A DNA stretch of 64,000 nucleotides from Roseomonas fluvialis (GTDB taxonomy: Bacteria > Pseudomonadota > Alphaproteobacteria > Acetobacterales > Acetobacteraceae): the NCBI RefSeq assembly GCF_022846615.1, contig NZ_AP025637.1, forward strand, positions 2,195,001 through 2,259,000. The letters run 5' to 3'. Below are positions 26,680 through 35,659 of the stretch, one piece after another (the stretch's first letter is position 1; every line of letters starts with the position of its first letter). The notes beneath the pieces are model-generated. The model made no database searches and was not told the DNA's origin. It saw only the letters and a program-made list of their open reading frames with translations. The translations under genes were made by a program, and so were the position numbers.

Positions 26680-27324
26680 ATGGCTATCGAGTTGTGGACC
26701 TGGAACACGCCCAACGGGCGCAAGATCAGCGTGGCGCTGGAAGAAATGGGCCTCGCCTATACGGTGAAGCCCGTGAACATCAGCAAGGACGAGCAGTTCA
26801 ACCCCGACTTCCTCGCATTCAGCCCGAACAACCGCATCCCCGCCATCAAGGACCCCGACGGGCCGGGCGGGCAGCCGATCACGGTGTTCGAGAGCGGGGC
26901 GATCCTGCTGTACCTGGCGGAGAAGACGGGCAAGTTCCTGCCCGCCGACCTGCGCGCACGCGTGCCCGTCTATGAATGGCTGAACTGGCAGATGGGCGGC
27001 TTCGGGCCGATGCCGGGACAGGTGCACCACTTCATGATGCAGCCCGACGGTCCGGCGAAGGATTACGGTCTGAACCGCTACGGGAAGGAGACGCTGCGGC
27101 TGTATGGGGTGCTCGACAAGCGCCTCGCCGGGCGGGATTTCGTGGCGACGGCGGGCGAGCCCTCGATCGCGGATTTCGCCATCCTGGGCTGGGCCTGGCG
27201 GGCGGAGCGGCATTTGCCGACGCAGGGCAAGGCGATGTCGGACTACCCGAACGTCGCGCGCTGGTACGACGCGCTGATGGCGCGGCCAGCGGTGAAGCGT
27301 GGCATGGAGATCGCGCTGTCCTGA
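26680..27324 (+). CDS. Glutathione S-transferase family protein (YfcG-like)
   Basis: A 214-residue protein with LWTWNTPNGRKISVALEEM (the TPNG(H/R)K signature), NNRIPAIKDPDG, FESGAILLYLAEKTG and WQMGGFGPMPGQVHHF, ending with PSIADFAILGW. It resembles the GST at 515 and belongs to the same Nu/YfcG-like group, which reduces disulfides using two bound glutathiones. It stands alone between the AI-2E protein and the tRNA gene. Confidence 0.88.
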   Translation: MAIELWTWNTPNGRKISVALEEMGLAYTVKPVNISKDEQFNPDFLAFSPNNRIPAIKDPDGPGGQPITVFESGAILLYLAEKTGKFLPADLRARVPVYEWLNWQMGGFGPMPGQVHHFMMQPDGPAKDYGLNRYGKETLRLYGVLDKRLAGRDFVATAGEPSIADFAILGWAWRAERHLPTQGKAMSDYPNVARWYDALMARPAVKRGMEIALS

Positions 27325-27431
27325 CAGCGGCGCGGCGCGCGGCGCATTTGCCGCAGCGCGCCGTGTTTGACGCTGCGCGGCTGGGCCGGTAGATACGACC
27401 TCTCAAACGCCGTGAGACTTTCCACTCCTGC

Positions 27432-27524
27432 GGAGGGGTGGCCGAGTGGCCGAAGGCGGCGGTTTGCTAAACCGTTATAGGATGTCAAGTCCTATCGTGG
27501 GTTCGAATCCCATCCCCTCCGCCA
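27432..27524 (+). tRNA. tRNA-Ser (anticodon GCT)
   Basis: A 93-base class II tRNA including encoded CCA. Acceptor GGAGGGG (27432-27438) pairs with CCCCTCC (27514-27520). The D-arm contains GCCGAGTGGC. The anticodon loop TTGCTAA has GCT at 27466-27468, reading AGC/AGT serine codons. A long variable arm (near 27476-27497) identifies it as serine, and the T-loop is GTTCGAATC. The encoded 3' CCA is at 27522-27524. Confidence 0.96.
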
Positions 27525-27625
27525 CCACCCCTGCCGTCCGACGTCGGGCGCGGCACTGCCCGCTTTCTGCGTTCAGGCACAACTCGTCCGCGACGACCCC
27601 GTGTGCAGCAACGCATTCACGGCGA

Positions 27626-27952
27626 TTACGTTCGCCGCCGGGGCGCCGCCGGTTCCGCCTGCGGCAACGGCACGGACTCATCCGCAGCGCCGTCCGGCAC
27701 CGCCGCCCCCTCAACGCGGGCCAGTTCGATGCCGAGCGCCGTCGCACCGATGACCTCGCATTCCTGCACCACCGACCGACCGCGATCCAGGATCAGGTGC
27801 AGCCGCGTGCCCAGCGCCAGGCCGGGCCAGCCGGCGATCACGAAGCGGCCGCGCAATGCGCTGCGCAGGATGGTCGCGTGGCGCTGGCCGCCGATCAGCA
27901 CCGCGCAACGTTCGTTCGCGTGCGATCCGGATGCGTCGGTCGCGTGCAGCAT
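27626..27952 (-). CDS. Small PilZ-like hypothetical protein (paralogue 1)
   Basis: A 108-residue protein with a beta-rich middle: CAVLIGGQRHATILRS, FVIAGWPGLALGTRLHLIL, RSVVQECEVIGATALGIEL. The spacing resembles small PilZ-type six-stranded barrels, but the RxxxR and D/NxSxxG cyclic-di-GMP motifs are not recognised, so binding is doubtful. It aligns by eye with the neighbour at 28044: both share CxVLxGxQR, GLxxGxxLxL, VVxxCxV and LxGxEL. The tail is Ala/Pro-rich and may be disordered. It lies downstream of paralogue 1's partner with a gap of about 90 bases. Confidence 0.6.
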   Translation of the reverse strand: MLHATDASGSHANERCAVLIGGQRHATILRSALRGRFVIAGWPGLALGTRLHLILDRGRSVVQECEVIGATALGIELARVEGAAVPDGAADESVPLPQAEPAAPRRRT

Positions 27953-28043
27953 GGCCAGCCCCTTGCGCCTGGCGCGTGCGGCGCCGCGGCGGGAGAGTTT
28001 TCAGGACGAAGCCTCAAGGAGAGGTTGATGCCGGCACGGCGCG

Positions 28044-28358
28044 CTATTGCAGCGCGGGCGTGCCCGGCGCGGCGTGCACGAGTTCCACGCCTTGCAGCGT
28101 CGTGCGCGTCACGCGGCAGTCGCGCACCACCACGTCGTCGCGATAGATCACCAGGCGCAGCTTGTCTCCGGGCCGCAAGCCTGCGACGCCGCCGACCACC
28201 GCTGCGGTCGGCGAGAGCATGCGCAGCACACCGTCGCGCCGCTGCCAGCCGACCAGGACCGAACAGGTTTCGTCGAAGGCGTACTGCAGGGCCGTGGGGT
28301 CGCCCGTGATGCCCAGGGCGGCGGGCCGCGTCGCGGCCAACGAGGGAAGGGTCGTCAT
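28044..28358 (-). CDS. Small PilZ-like hypothetical protein (paralogue 2)
   Basis: A 104-residue protein when started at ATG 28356-28358. Core: CSVLVGWQRRDGVLRM, AAVVGGVAGLRPGDKLRLVI, DDVVVRDCRVTRTTLQGVEL. The same strand order and spacing as the gene at 27626 indicate a tandem duplication followed by divergence. Function unknown. An AGGAGG-like ribosome site (GGAGGCCCC) lies just upstream of the start. Transcribed first of the pair, leftward. Confidence 0.62.
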   Translation of the reverse strand: MTTLPSLAATRPAALGITGDPTALQYAFDETCSVLVGWQRRDGVLRMLSPTAAVVGGVAGLRPGDKLRLVIYRDDVVVRDCRVTRTTLQGVELVHAAPGTPALQ

Positions 28359-28484
28359 CGAGGGGCCTCCTGCCACCGAAGCGCCGCGAAGGCGCACGCC
28401 CCAGTGGTAGGATGGCCGGGCTAATCGACGGTTAAATCAGCGGCCCGCGCGCGGTGGCGCGACGAAAACGGCCGCTCGCGCGCA

Positions 28485-29360
28485 TCACTCCGCCGCCTTC
28501 AGCTTGTCCTGCGTGCGGGTGTCGAAGTCCGCGGCGTCGTGGCGCTCGTGCAATTGCGTGGCGGGGTCGCCCTGCACGCGGTTCACCATGCGACCGCGCT
28601 GCACCGCGGGGCGTTCGCCGATCATGTCGGCCCAGCGGTTCACGTGCCGATAGGATTGCACGTCCAGGAATTCCGCCGCGCCATAGAGCCAGCCCTTCAC
28701 CAGACCGCCATACCAGGGCCAGATCGCCATGTCGGCGATGGTGTACTCCGCGCCCGCGATGAAGGCGTTGTCGGCCAGCTGCCGGTCCAGCACATCGAGC
28801 TGGCGCTTCACCTCCATGGAGAAGCGGTCGATCGGGTATTCCATCTTGAAGGGCGCATAAGCGTAGAAGTGGCCGAAGCCGCCGCCGAGATACGGCGCGC
28901 TGCCCATCTGCCAGAACAGCCAGGACAGTGTCTCGGCGCGCGCGGCGGTCTCGGTCGGCAGGAAGGCGCCGAACTTCTCCGCCAGGTGCATCAGGATGGC
29001 GCCCGATTCGAACACGCGGATCGGCCCGGGACCGCTGCGGTCCACCAGGGCCGGGATCTTGGAATTGGGGTTCGCGGCGACGAAGCCCGAACCGAACTGG
29101 TCGCCCTCACCGATGCGGATCAGCCAGGCGTCGTATTCCGCGCCCGCATGCCCGAGCGCGAGCAGCTCCTCGAGCATGATGGTCACCTTCACGCCGTTCG
29201 GCGTGCCGAGCGAATAGAGCTGCAAGGGGTGCCGCCCGACCGGCAGGTCCTTGTCGTGCGTGGGGCCGGCGATGGGGCGGTTGATGTTGGCGAAGCGGCC
29301 GCCATTGGCCTTGTTCCACGCCCAGACCTTGGGCGGCGTATAGTCGGCGGATTGGCTCAT
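28485..29360 (-). CDS. yghU: Glutathione-dependent disulfide-bond oxidoreductase (YghU)
   Basis: A 291-residue GST-fold protein with the long YghU N-terminal extension: YTPPKVWAWNKANGGRFANINRP, then LPVGRHPLQLYSLGTPNGVKVTIMLEEL carrying the TPNGVK glutathione site, NSKIPALVD, FESGAILMHLAEKFG and an all-helical half with GGGFGHFYAYAP. YghU binds two glutathiones and reduces organic hydroperoxides and disulfides. Full length, cytoplasmic. Confidence 0.93.
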   Translation of the reverse strand: MSQSADYTPPKVWAWNKANGGRFANINRPIAGPTHDKDLPVGRHPLQLYSLGTPNGVKVTIMLEELLALGHAGAEYDAWLIRIGEGDQFGSGFVAANPNSKIPALVDRSGPGPIRVFESGAILMHLAEKFGAFLPTETAARAETLSWLFWQMGSAPYLGGGFGHFYAYAPFKMEYPIDRFSMEVKRQLDVLDRQLADNAFIAGAEYTIADMAIWPWYGGLVKGWLYGAAEFLDVQSYRHVNRWADMIGERPAVQRGRMVNRVQGDPATQLHERHDAADFDTRTQDKLKAAE

Positions 29361-29478
29361 GATGAAGCATCCTGATCAGGGTAGGTGGGATATCGGGGCG
29401 CAGCGGGGGCATCGCCAGGGGGGCAGCGGCGCGCGCGGGCTTGCCGATGGCCCTACGGGCCACAAATCATGGCCTTCC

Positions 29479-30225
29479 ATGAAGATCGCGCGACGCATGC
29501 TGATCCTGTTCGTCATCCTGTGGCTGGTGCCGATCGGCATTGCCGCAGCGCTGCACCAGCGCCAGGGCATCGGCACCGCCTGGGCGGCGGCGGACCGGTC
29601 GAGCATCGGCCACCTGCCGCCCGCCGGCGAACACCCGGGCGCGATCGTGCGGGTCTTCGCCGCGCCCACGGTGCGCTGGCGCGGCATCTTCGCGGTGCAC
29701 ACATGGATCGTGGTGAAGCCCGAGGGCGCCGCCGACTACACGCGCTACGACTACACCGCCTGGGGCGAGCCGATCCGCGTCAACGGCTTCGTGCCGGATG
29801 GCCGCTGGTTCGGCCGCGCGCCCGAGATCGTCTTCGCTGCCGATGGCGATGCCGCCGCGGCGCTGATCCCGCGCATGCGCGCCGCGATCGCGGCCTATCC
29901 CTGGCGCGAGCGCGGCGATTACCGCGTCTGGCCGGGGCCCAATTCCAATACCTTCGTTGCCGCCGTGCTCGAGGCGGTGCCCGAGGCGCAGGCCGTGCTG
30001 CCGCCCAACGCGATCGGCAAGGACTACCCCCATGACGGGTGGTGGCTGCGCCGCACCGGCTCCGGGACCGGGCTCCGCCTGTCGCTCGGCGGATATGCGG
30101 GTGTGACGCTGGGCTGGATCGAGGGCATCGAGGTGAACATCCTCGGTGGCGTGGCAGGGATCGACCTGCGGCGCCCGGCGGTGAAACTGCCGGGGCTCGG
30201 GCGGATCGGGATGGCGCAGGCCTGA
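29479..30225 (+). CDS. DUF3750 domain-containing protein
   Basis: A 248-residue protein. The N-terminal anchor MKIARRMLILFVILWLVPIGI is a signal anchor or signal peptide. The body contains VRVFAAPTVRWRGIFAVHTWIVVKP, YDYTAWGEPIRVN, NSNTFVAAVLEAVPE and LGWIEGIEVNILG, the pattern of DUF3750, whose function is unknown. The NSNTF segment with an upstream His recalls the Cys/Asn-His arrangement of NlpC/P60-like enzymes, but that link is weak. Start ATG 29479 is chosen because it begins the membrane anchor. Divergent from yghU. Confidence 0.8.
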   Translation: MKIARRMLILFVILWLVPIGIAAALHQRQGIGTAWAAADRSSIGHLPPAGEHPGAIVRVFAAPTVRWRGIFAVHTWIVVKPEGAADYTRYDYTAWGEPIRVNGFVPDGRWFGRAPEIVFAADGDAAAALIPRMRAAIAAYPWRERGDYRVWPGPNSNTFVAAVLEAVPEAQAVLPPNAIGKDYPHDGWWLRRTGSGTGLRLSLGGYAGVTLGWIEGIEVNILGGVAGIDLRRPAVKLPGLGRIGMAQA

Positions 30226-30360
30226 CGCGCGGCATCGCACGGTGGCTGGTGCTCGCCAACGGCCGTGCGGATCGGCGCCCTCGCGGCCTTAGCGCGCCCC
30301 ATTGCGCCGCCGCCCGGAAGGCCGCCGAATGCGCGGGCCGCCATCTCCGGGACCCACCAC

Positions 30361-31764
30361 ATGCGATCGACGCTTCTGACACCACGCTGGACCTGGTGCG
30401 CCGAGGGCGGGCTGCGGGAGAACCACGCCGTGCTGATCGGCGCCGATGGCGCGATCCAGGATGTGCTGGCAGATGCCGCCGGCATCGACGCCGAACGCAT
30501 CGACCTGCCCGACGCGCTGCTGTTGCCCGGCCTGGTGAACCTGCACAACCACGCCGTCTCGGCGCCGCTGTTCCGCGGCCTGGCCGACGACATCGCGCCG
30601 GGCGACCTGCCGGGGCACATCGTCTTTTCGCTGCTGATGCCGATTGGCGACCTGGCGGCCGAGATCATGACGCCGGAGGAGATCGGCGACGTGGCCGAGA
30701 TGGCGCTGCTGGAAGGGTTGCGCTGCGGCACCACCACCGTGCTCGACGTGTTCCGGCTGCAGCAGGCGCCCTTCATCGAACGCGCGCGCGCGCTGGGCCT
30801 GCGCAGCTATTCCTGCCCCTACCTGTTCTCGACGCCGGGGCTCGACATGGCGGCGGATGGCACGCCGCTCTACCGGCCGGAGGGCAGCGCCGATCCCGGC
30901 TTCGATGCCATCGTCGCGCTGTTCGACCGGCATGACGAAGGCCAGCGCGGACGCACGCGCATCGGGTTCGGGCCGCATGGGCCGGATTCCTGCACCCCCG
31001 AACTGCTGCGGCGCGTTGACTCCAAGGCGCGCGAACTCGGCACCATCGTGTCCATCCATGCCGCGCAGAACCTGCATGAGATCGACCTGGTGCGGGCGCG
31101 CCACGGCACCGGATCCTTCAAGCACCTGCGCGGCCTCGGCCTGCTGCGCGACGGCGTGGTGCTGGCGCATGCGATGTACGCAACGGATGAGGAGCTGGAG
31201 ATGGCGCGCGCGGGTGGCGCCGCGGTGGCGTCCTGCCCGCTGGCCTTCGCGCGCAGCGGCCGTTTCGTGCCGCTGGCACGCTTCGAGGCCGCCGGCGTGC
31301 GGCTTGGCATCGGCACCGATGGCGTGACGCTGGACATGGTGCAGGAGATCCGCACGGCGTCGATCTTCGCCAAGGTACAGTCCGGCACGGCGCATGGGTT
31401 GTCGGCCGAGCGCGTGCTGCGCGCCGCCACGCGCGACGCGGCGCTGGCGCTGGGGCGCGACGACCTTGGCGTGATCGCGCCCGGCGCGCGGGCGGACCTG
31501 GTGGCGTTCGACCTCGGTTCGTCGCGCTACCAGCCGGTGTGGGACCCGTTGAAGGCGCTGCTGACCAATGGCGCGGCGTCCGACTTGTCGCTCGCGATGG
31601 TGGAGGGCCGCGTGCTGTTGCGCGACGGGCGCGTGACGGTGGCGGATGAGCGCGCGGTCACACGGCGCGGCGCGCGGGCGGTCGAGCGCGTCTGGCAGGA
31701 GGCGCTGCGACGCGGGCGGATTCCGCGAAGCGTGGCGGCACGCGCGGGACGCCCTGCGCGATAG
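30361..31764 (+). CDS. Amidohydrolase (TrzN/SsnA-like metal-dependent deaminase or chlorohydrolase)
   Basis: A 467-residue TIM-barrel hydrolase. Metal motif LVNLHNHAVSAPL (HxH), later histidines in VSIHAAQNLHEIDL and VLAHAMYATDEEL, and the catalytic aspartate in LGIGTDGVTLDMVQEI, the signature set of the subtype III amidohydrolases that deaminate or dehalogenate N-heterocycles. The substrate is undefined. ATG 30361 begins the conserved small beta domain (LTPRWTWCAEGGLRENHAVLIG). A Bug-family binding protein follows on the same strand 221 bases on, suggesting uptake and hydrolysis of the same compound class. Confidence 0.85.
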   Translation: MRSTLLTPRWTWCAEGGLRENHAVLIGADGAIQDVLADAAGIDAERIDLPDALLLPGLVNLHNHAVSAPLFRGLADDIAPGDLPGHIVFSLLMPIGDLAAEIMTPEEIGDVAEMALLEGLRCGTTTVLDVFRLQQAPFIERARALGLRSYSCPYLFSTPGLDMAADGTPLYRPEGSADPGFDAIVALFDRHDEGQRGRTRIGFGPHGPDSCTPELLRRVDSKARELGTIVSIHAAQNLHEIDLVRARHGTGSFKHLRGLGLLRDGVVLAHAMYATDEELEMARAGGAAVASCPLAFARSGRFVPLARFEAAGVRLGIGTDGVTLDMVQEIRTASIFAKVQSGTAHGLSAERVLRAATRDAALALGRDDLGVIAPGARADLVAFDLGSSRYQPVWDPLKALLTNGAASDLSLAMVEGRVLLRDGRVTVADERAVTRRGARAVERVWQEALRRGRIPRSVAARAGRPAR

Positions 31765-31985
31765 CGCGGCGAAGCCAGTGGCGCGTCCGCGCCCCATGCG
31801 ACGCAGCAATGCCCCGCGGCGCGCCGACGATGCGCGATGGCGCACGGCCTGAATGGCGCGACTGCCCCACGCCATCCGCCGACGCGGCGCCGGATGCGGC
31901 TTGACGAGCAAGGAGCCGCCGCCAGTCCGCGGCTTCCGTTCGCGCCGCGCGCGCCTTACCGTCATCACGTTCGGGAGACAACAGC

Positions 31986-32975
31986 ATGATCATCAGGCGA
32001 AGGCCCTTCATCCTCGGCGGTGCATCCGTGTTCGCCGCGCCGGCCCTCGGGCAGGGCACGCGCCGGCCGCTGCGCGTCGTGGTGCCGTTTCCCCCCGGCG
32101 GCGGGGTGGACAGCCTGGCGCGCGTGCTGGCGGACCGGCTGCCGGCCGTGCTCGACCAGCCGGTCGTGGTTGACAACCGCAGCGGCGCCGGCGGGCTGAT
32201 CGGCGCCGATGCCGTGGCGAAGGGCCCGCCCGACGGCACCATGATCGGCATTATCGGCGCCGCGACGCTGTGTGCCGCGCCCTTCCTGCAGGCCTCGATG
32301 CCGTTCAGCCCGACGCGCGACCTGCGTCCCGTCACGCAGATCACCGATGCCTCGGTGCTGCTGGTGGTGAACGCGCAGCGTGCGGCCGAACGCGGCTGGA
32401 CCGACCTGCCGGCGACACTCGCCTGGGCGCGCGCCAATCCGGGCGCGCTACGCCTGGCGCATTCCGGCGTGGCCACGGTCAGCCACCTGACGCTGGCGGC
32501 GCTCGGCCAGGCGGCGCAGGTGCAGATCACCGAACTGCCCTATCGCGGCGGCGCGCAGGCCACCACGGATGCGGTCTCGGGCGTGCTGGACGGGTCGGCC
32601 GACCTGCCGACGGCGCTGATCCCGCATGTCGAGGCGGGGCGGTTGCGCGCGCTGGGTGTCTCGAGCCGCCGACGCTTCGGGCTGCTGCCGGATGTGCCGT
32701 CCTTCGCGGAATATCCGGCGCTTGGCCTGGGCGACATCGACATCCGGTCGTGGAACGCGATGATGGTGCCGGCCGGCACGCCGGATGCCGAGGTCGCGCG
32801 CCTGTTCGCCGGGCTGCGCCAGGTGGGCACGCAAGCCGGCTTTCGCGATGCGCTGCGCCCGCTCGGCTACGACCCCGCGGTCAGCGACAGTCCGGAGGCG
32901 ATGGCGGCGATGATCGCGAGCGAGACGCCGCGTTGGCAGCGCCTGGTGCAGATTTCGGGCGCGCGGGTGGATTGA
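31986..32975 (+). CDS. Bug-family tripartite tricarboxylate transporter substrate-binding protein
   Basis: A 329-residue periplasmic binding protein. The signal MIIRRRPFILGGASVFAAPALG is twin-arginine-like. The Bug core follows: LRVVVPFPPGGGVDSLARVLAD, VVDNRSGAGGLIGADAVAKG (carboxylate-binding loops), LAHSGVATVSHLTLAALG and LPDVPSFAEYPALG. No membrane TctA/TctB partners are present, as is common for orphan Bug proteins. Ligands are usually carboxylates, but this one is unknown. The ribosome site GGGAGA lies at 31972-31977. Confidence 0.9.
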   Translation: MIIRRRPFILGGASVFAAPALGQGTRRPLRVVVPFPPGGGVDSLARVLADRLPAVLDQPVVVDNRSGAGGLIGADAVAKGPPDGTMIGIIGAATLCAAPFLQASMPFSPTRDLRPVTQITDASVLLVVNAQRAAERGWTDLPATLAWARANPGALRLAHSGVATVSHLTLAALGQAAQVQITELPYRGGAQATTDAVSGVLDGSADLPTALIPHVEAGRLRALGVSSRRRFGLLPDVPSFAEYPALGLGDIDIRSWNAMMVPAGTPDAEVARLFAGLRQVGTQAGFRDALRPLGYDPAVSDSPEAMAAMIASETPRWQRLVQISGARVD

Positions 32976-33117
32976 GAAGCGCCGCAATACAGCCTGAACG
33001 TCAGACCGGCTTGACTGCCCAGGCCGCGATGATGGGAGCCAGGCTTTTCACCGCGTCAAGGGCGGCCCTTCGTGACCGAGGGATCGTCCATAAGTCCCGG
33101 GCTGACGCGGTGACCGA

Positions 33118-34008
33118 CTACGATTGTGCGAACCAGTCGGCCACGCGCCGCGCCGCGCGATCAATGATTTCGGGCTTGTCATAGTAGTCGAGATGCGGGG
33201 TCTCGTCCCAGACGATGTACTTCCGCGTGGTCGTCGGAACAGCGTCGAAGTGTCGCTTCGCGGCGGTCGGCAGGAAGCAGTACTGCCCATGGATCATGAG
33301 CCAGGGCTTTGACATGGCGCGAGCTGAGGTGATGGATTCGTAGTCGAGCAAATCAGCGTCGCTCATGACCGCATAACGGTTCTCCCATAGCCCCCTTTCG
33401 GCCCAGGGGTGATACCAGTCCCAGACGAACTTGCCTGGCATGCCGACATTCATGTCGTGCTCGTCGACACCCGCCACGTATTGAACGTCGCCGGTGGCTT
33501 CATGGCGCTGCTTGGCCGCCACCCCGGCCGCCTTTCGCGCCGTGAGGCCGTCCTCGGTCAACCAATCGATGTCGCCCTCGCGGTCGCGGTAATGCCCGGC
33601 GATCGTCGCCAAACCTTTCACGGCAGGTGCCTCCGCGGCGGCCTTCAATGCCTCTGAGCTGCCTTGGCAGATGCCCAGGACAAACATCCGCTCAGCGTCG
33701 ATGTCGTGTCGGGTTGCAAGATACTGCAGCGAGTTCTTGAGGTCCTCGACTTTTGCCGCGGGGTTCTCCCAACACCGGGGCTCCCCGCCACTTTCACCGC
33801 GGTAGCGCGGGTCGAAGGCGAGCGCGGCGTATCCGAGTTCCGCAAGCTTCCTGGCGTATTGAGTGGGCGCCTGTTCCTTCTGGAAGGTCATGGGGCCGAT
33901 GATGGTCACCGCCGGCGCCGGCGCCTGTGCCGGGAGATAAAGATCGCCGACACAGACGGTCTCGCCGCTCCTGAACGTCACTTTTTCGAACGTCTTGTTC
34001 GGCCCCAC
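33118..34008 (-). CDS. Alpha/beta hydrolase, dienelactone hydrolase/YcjY-like
   Basis: A 296-residue alpha/beta hydrolase. VCVGDLYLPAQAPAPAVTII opens the fold; the oxyanion strand follows in PRYRGESGG. The nucleophile elbow is VLGICQGSSEAL, with cysteine rather than serine as in dienelactone hydrolase-type members. A late histidine (WDETPHLDYYDKP) and the aspartate before it complete the likely triad. Substrate unknown. It is divergent from the AraC regulator at 34139, its likely controller. Third-position base use is less GC-biased than in the neighbours. Confidence 0.85.
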   Translation of the reverse strand: MGPNKTFEKVTFRSGETVCVGDLYLPAQAPAPAVTIIGPMTFQKEQAPTQYARKLAELGYAALAFDPRYRGESGGEPRCWENPAAKVEDLKNSLQYLATRHDIDAERMFVLGICQGSSEALKAAAEAPAVKGLATIAGHYRDREGDIDWLTEDGLTARKAAGVAAKQRHEATGDVQYVAGVDEHDMNVGMPGKFVWDWYHPWAERGLWENRYAVMSDADLLDYESITSARAMSKPWLMIHGQYCFLPTAAKRHFDAVPTTTRKYIVWDETPHLDYYDKPEIIDRAARRVADWFAQS

Positions 34009-34138
34009 GGCAGACTCCCACGGCAGGAATGAAACGCTCCCGGCATCTTGGCTGCCCGCTGGCGCGACGCTTGAAGATTCTTGCGGCTTTCCAGAACATG
34101 GAGGCGGGTCGAGTCACGCAGGGAGGCGCGCCCAGTTC

Positions 34139-35029
34139 ATGGTGACCGCACGCAGCGCCGTACCGTTTCGGACCGGCATTTCGCGCCGTCCGATCGATGC
34201 TCTCGAACCTGCCATTATCCATCACAGCAGCCGCGCCCTGGGGTGGGACGGGATCACGGCCGAGATTGGCTCGCATCGTGGGTGGATCGTCGATGACCTC
34301 GTGGTCGATGGCTACTACCTGGCCGTCAACATCGACGACCGGCCGCTCGTCATCGAAAGCCGCGAACGCGGCCGCTTCGTTCGAAAAGTCGTTCCGCCGG
34401 GAACTTTGGTCATTCATCCCTACGGCGAGGCCTTCTCCTTCAGGGTCGGCGCTGCCGCGCGATGGGCTGGGGTTGTGCTGGCTCCTTCCCTCGTTCGGCA
34501 GGTGTGCGACGGTCGTCCTTTCGGCTGCGCAGCGCAGTTCGGGGTTCGCGATGCGGCCCTGCTGTCCGGGGTCAACGACGCAATCCGGCACCTGCAGGAC
34601 GGGACCGGCCAGGTCCCAGGACCAAGCGAAGCCGCGCTGCTGCTTGCCGCGAATCTCGCAGTGCCGCCGCATGGTCGACCTATCCCGCAGCGTCGTGGAG
34701 GTCTGTCCTTGACGCAGATCCGTAGGGTCGAAGACTTTGTCGAAGGCAATCTCGCCGGCGGGCTCATGCTGAGCGAACTCGCCGGGGCGGCTGGCCTCAG
34801 CCTCTGGCACTTCGCGCGGGCCTTCAAGGCTGCGACGGGCCAGACGCCGCATCAGTTCGTCATGGCCCGGCGGCTGGCGCACGCCCTGCGGCTTCTCGCG
34901 CGCACGTCCCAATCGATCACGTCAGTGGCTGTATGCTGCGGGTTTTCAGATCAAGCACACCTCACGCGCTGCTTCAGGTCCCGCTACGGGACGACCCCGG
35001 CCGCGTACAGGCGGCTGAGCAGGACGTAG
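34139..35029 (+). CDS. AraC-family transcriptional regulator
   Basis: A 296-residue protein with a cupin-like N-terminal sensory domain (about 20-150) and a C-terminal double helix-turn-helix: LMLSELAGAAGLSLWHFARAFKAATGQTPHQFVMARRL and ITSVAVCCGFSDQAHLTRCFRSRYGTTPAAYRR, both AraC signatures. ATG 34139 begins the folded part; upstream codons in frame look non-coding. It sits 130 bases from the divergent hydrolase, so the shared gap probably holds its operator. Confidence 0.88.
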   Translation: MVTARSAVPFRTGISRRPIDALEPAIIHHSSRALGWDGITAEIGSHRGWIVDDLVVDGYYLAVNIDDRPLVIESRERGRFVRKVVPPGTLVIHPYGEAFSFRVGAAARWAGVVLAPSLVRQVCDGRPFGCAAQFGVRDAALLSGVNDAIRHLQDGTGQVPGPSEAALLLAANLAVPPHGRPIPQRRGGLSLTQIRRVEDFVEGNLAGGLMLSELAGAAGLSLWHFARAFKAATGQTPHQFVMARRLAHALRLLARTSQSITSVAVCCGFSDQAHLTRCFRSRYGTTPAAYRRLSRT

Positions 35030-35215
35030 CACGCTCAGTAGCGTTGCCGCCCCGCGGTGTCCTGCTTCTCCAAAGCGGCCTGCACGTCGGGGCACGCCAT
35101 CGCACGAGCGGACGTGGCCGACGCGTGCCGTAGACAGCGGTCGTGGTGCCGCGCGGCTTGCTGCCGCCGGTGCGGCGGCCGTGCGTGGCCGGACGTCCGT
35201 CGATTCCGTGCCGCG

Positions 35216-35659
35216 CTACCGCCGCGGTGGAGGCGGCGGTGGACGGCGCGGCGCGGGCGGCGGCGCGCTGCGTCGTACGGGTGCCGCGCCGCGGGCCTGG
35301 CTCCGGGCCGTGCCCCGCGCCGGCGCACCGCGCCCGCGCGTGACAACGCGCGGCGGCGGCGGCGGCGGACGACGGATCAGGAAGCGCTGCTGCGCCGGCG
35401 GCGTGATCATCCAGCGCGCCTGCAGCGTCGCGTCATCGGGCACGTCCTCACCGAGCCGCGTCAGCCCTTGCCGGGCGCGGCGCTTGTGCTCGTCGGTCAG
35501 GTTCTCCCAGGGGATCGGCCCGGGCGTATAGACGGCCTCGGGATCCGGGTCAGGGGTGGACACCACGACAGGGGCAGGGGGCTCCGGCGTGGCGCAGGCG
35601 GCGAGGGCCGCGAGCATCGCGAGCAGCGCGGCGCGCCGGCCATTGACGGGTCCGCTCAT
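35216..35659 (-). CDS. Small proline/arginine-rich lipoprotein
   Basis: A 147-residue protein. The signal SGPVNGRRAALLAMLAALAACATP ends in a lipobox (LAAC), so it is probably an outer-membrane or periplasm-facing lipoprotein. A central conserved-looking part (PGPIPWENLTDEHKRRARQGLTRLGEDVPDDATLQARW) is followed by a low-complexity Pro/Arg/Ala tail. The start overlaps the xth stop by ATGA. Function unknown. The tail ends in a CCG/GCC-rich tract, where a frameshift would be easy to miss. Confidence 0.7.
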   Translation of the reverse strand: MSGPVNGRRAALLAMLAALAACATPEPPAPVVVSTPDPDPEAVYTPGPIPWENLTDEHKRRARQGLTRLGEDVPDDATLQARWMITPPAQQRFLIRRPPPPPPRVVTRGRGAPARGTARSQARGAAPVRRSAPPPAPRRPPPPPPRR

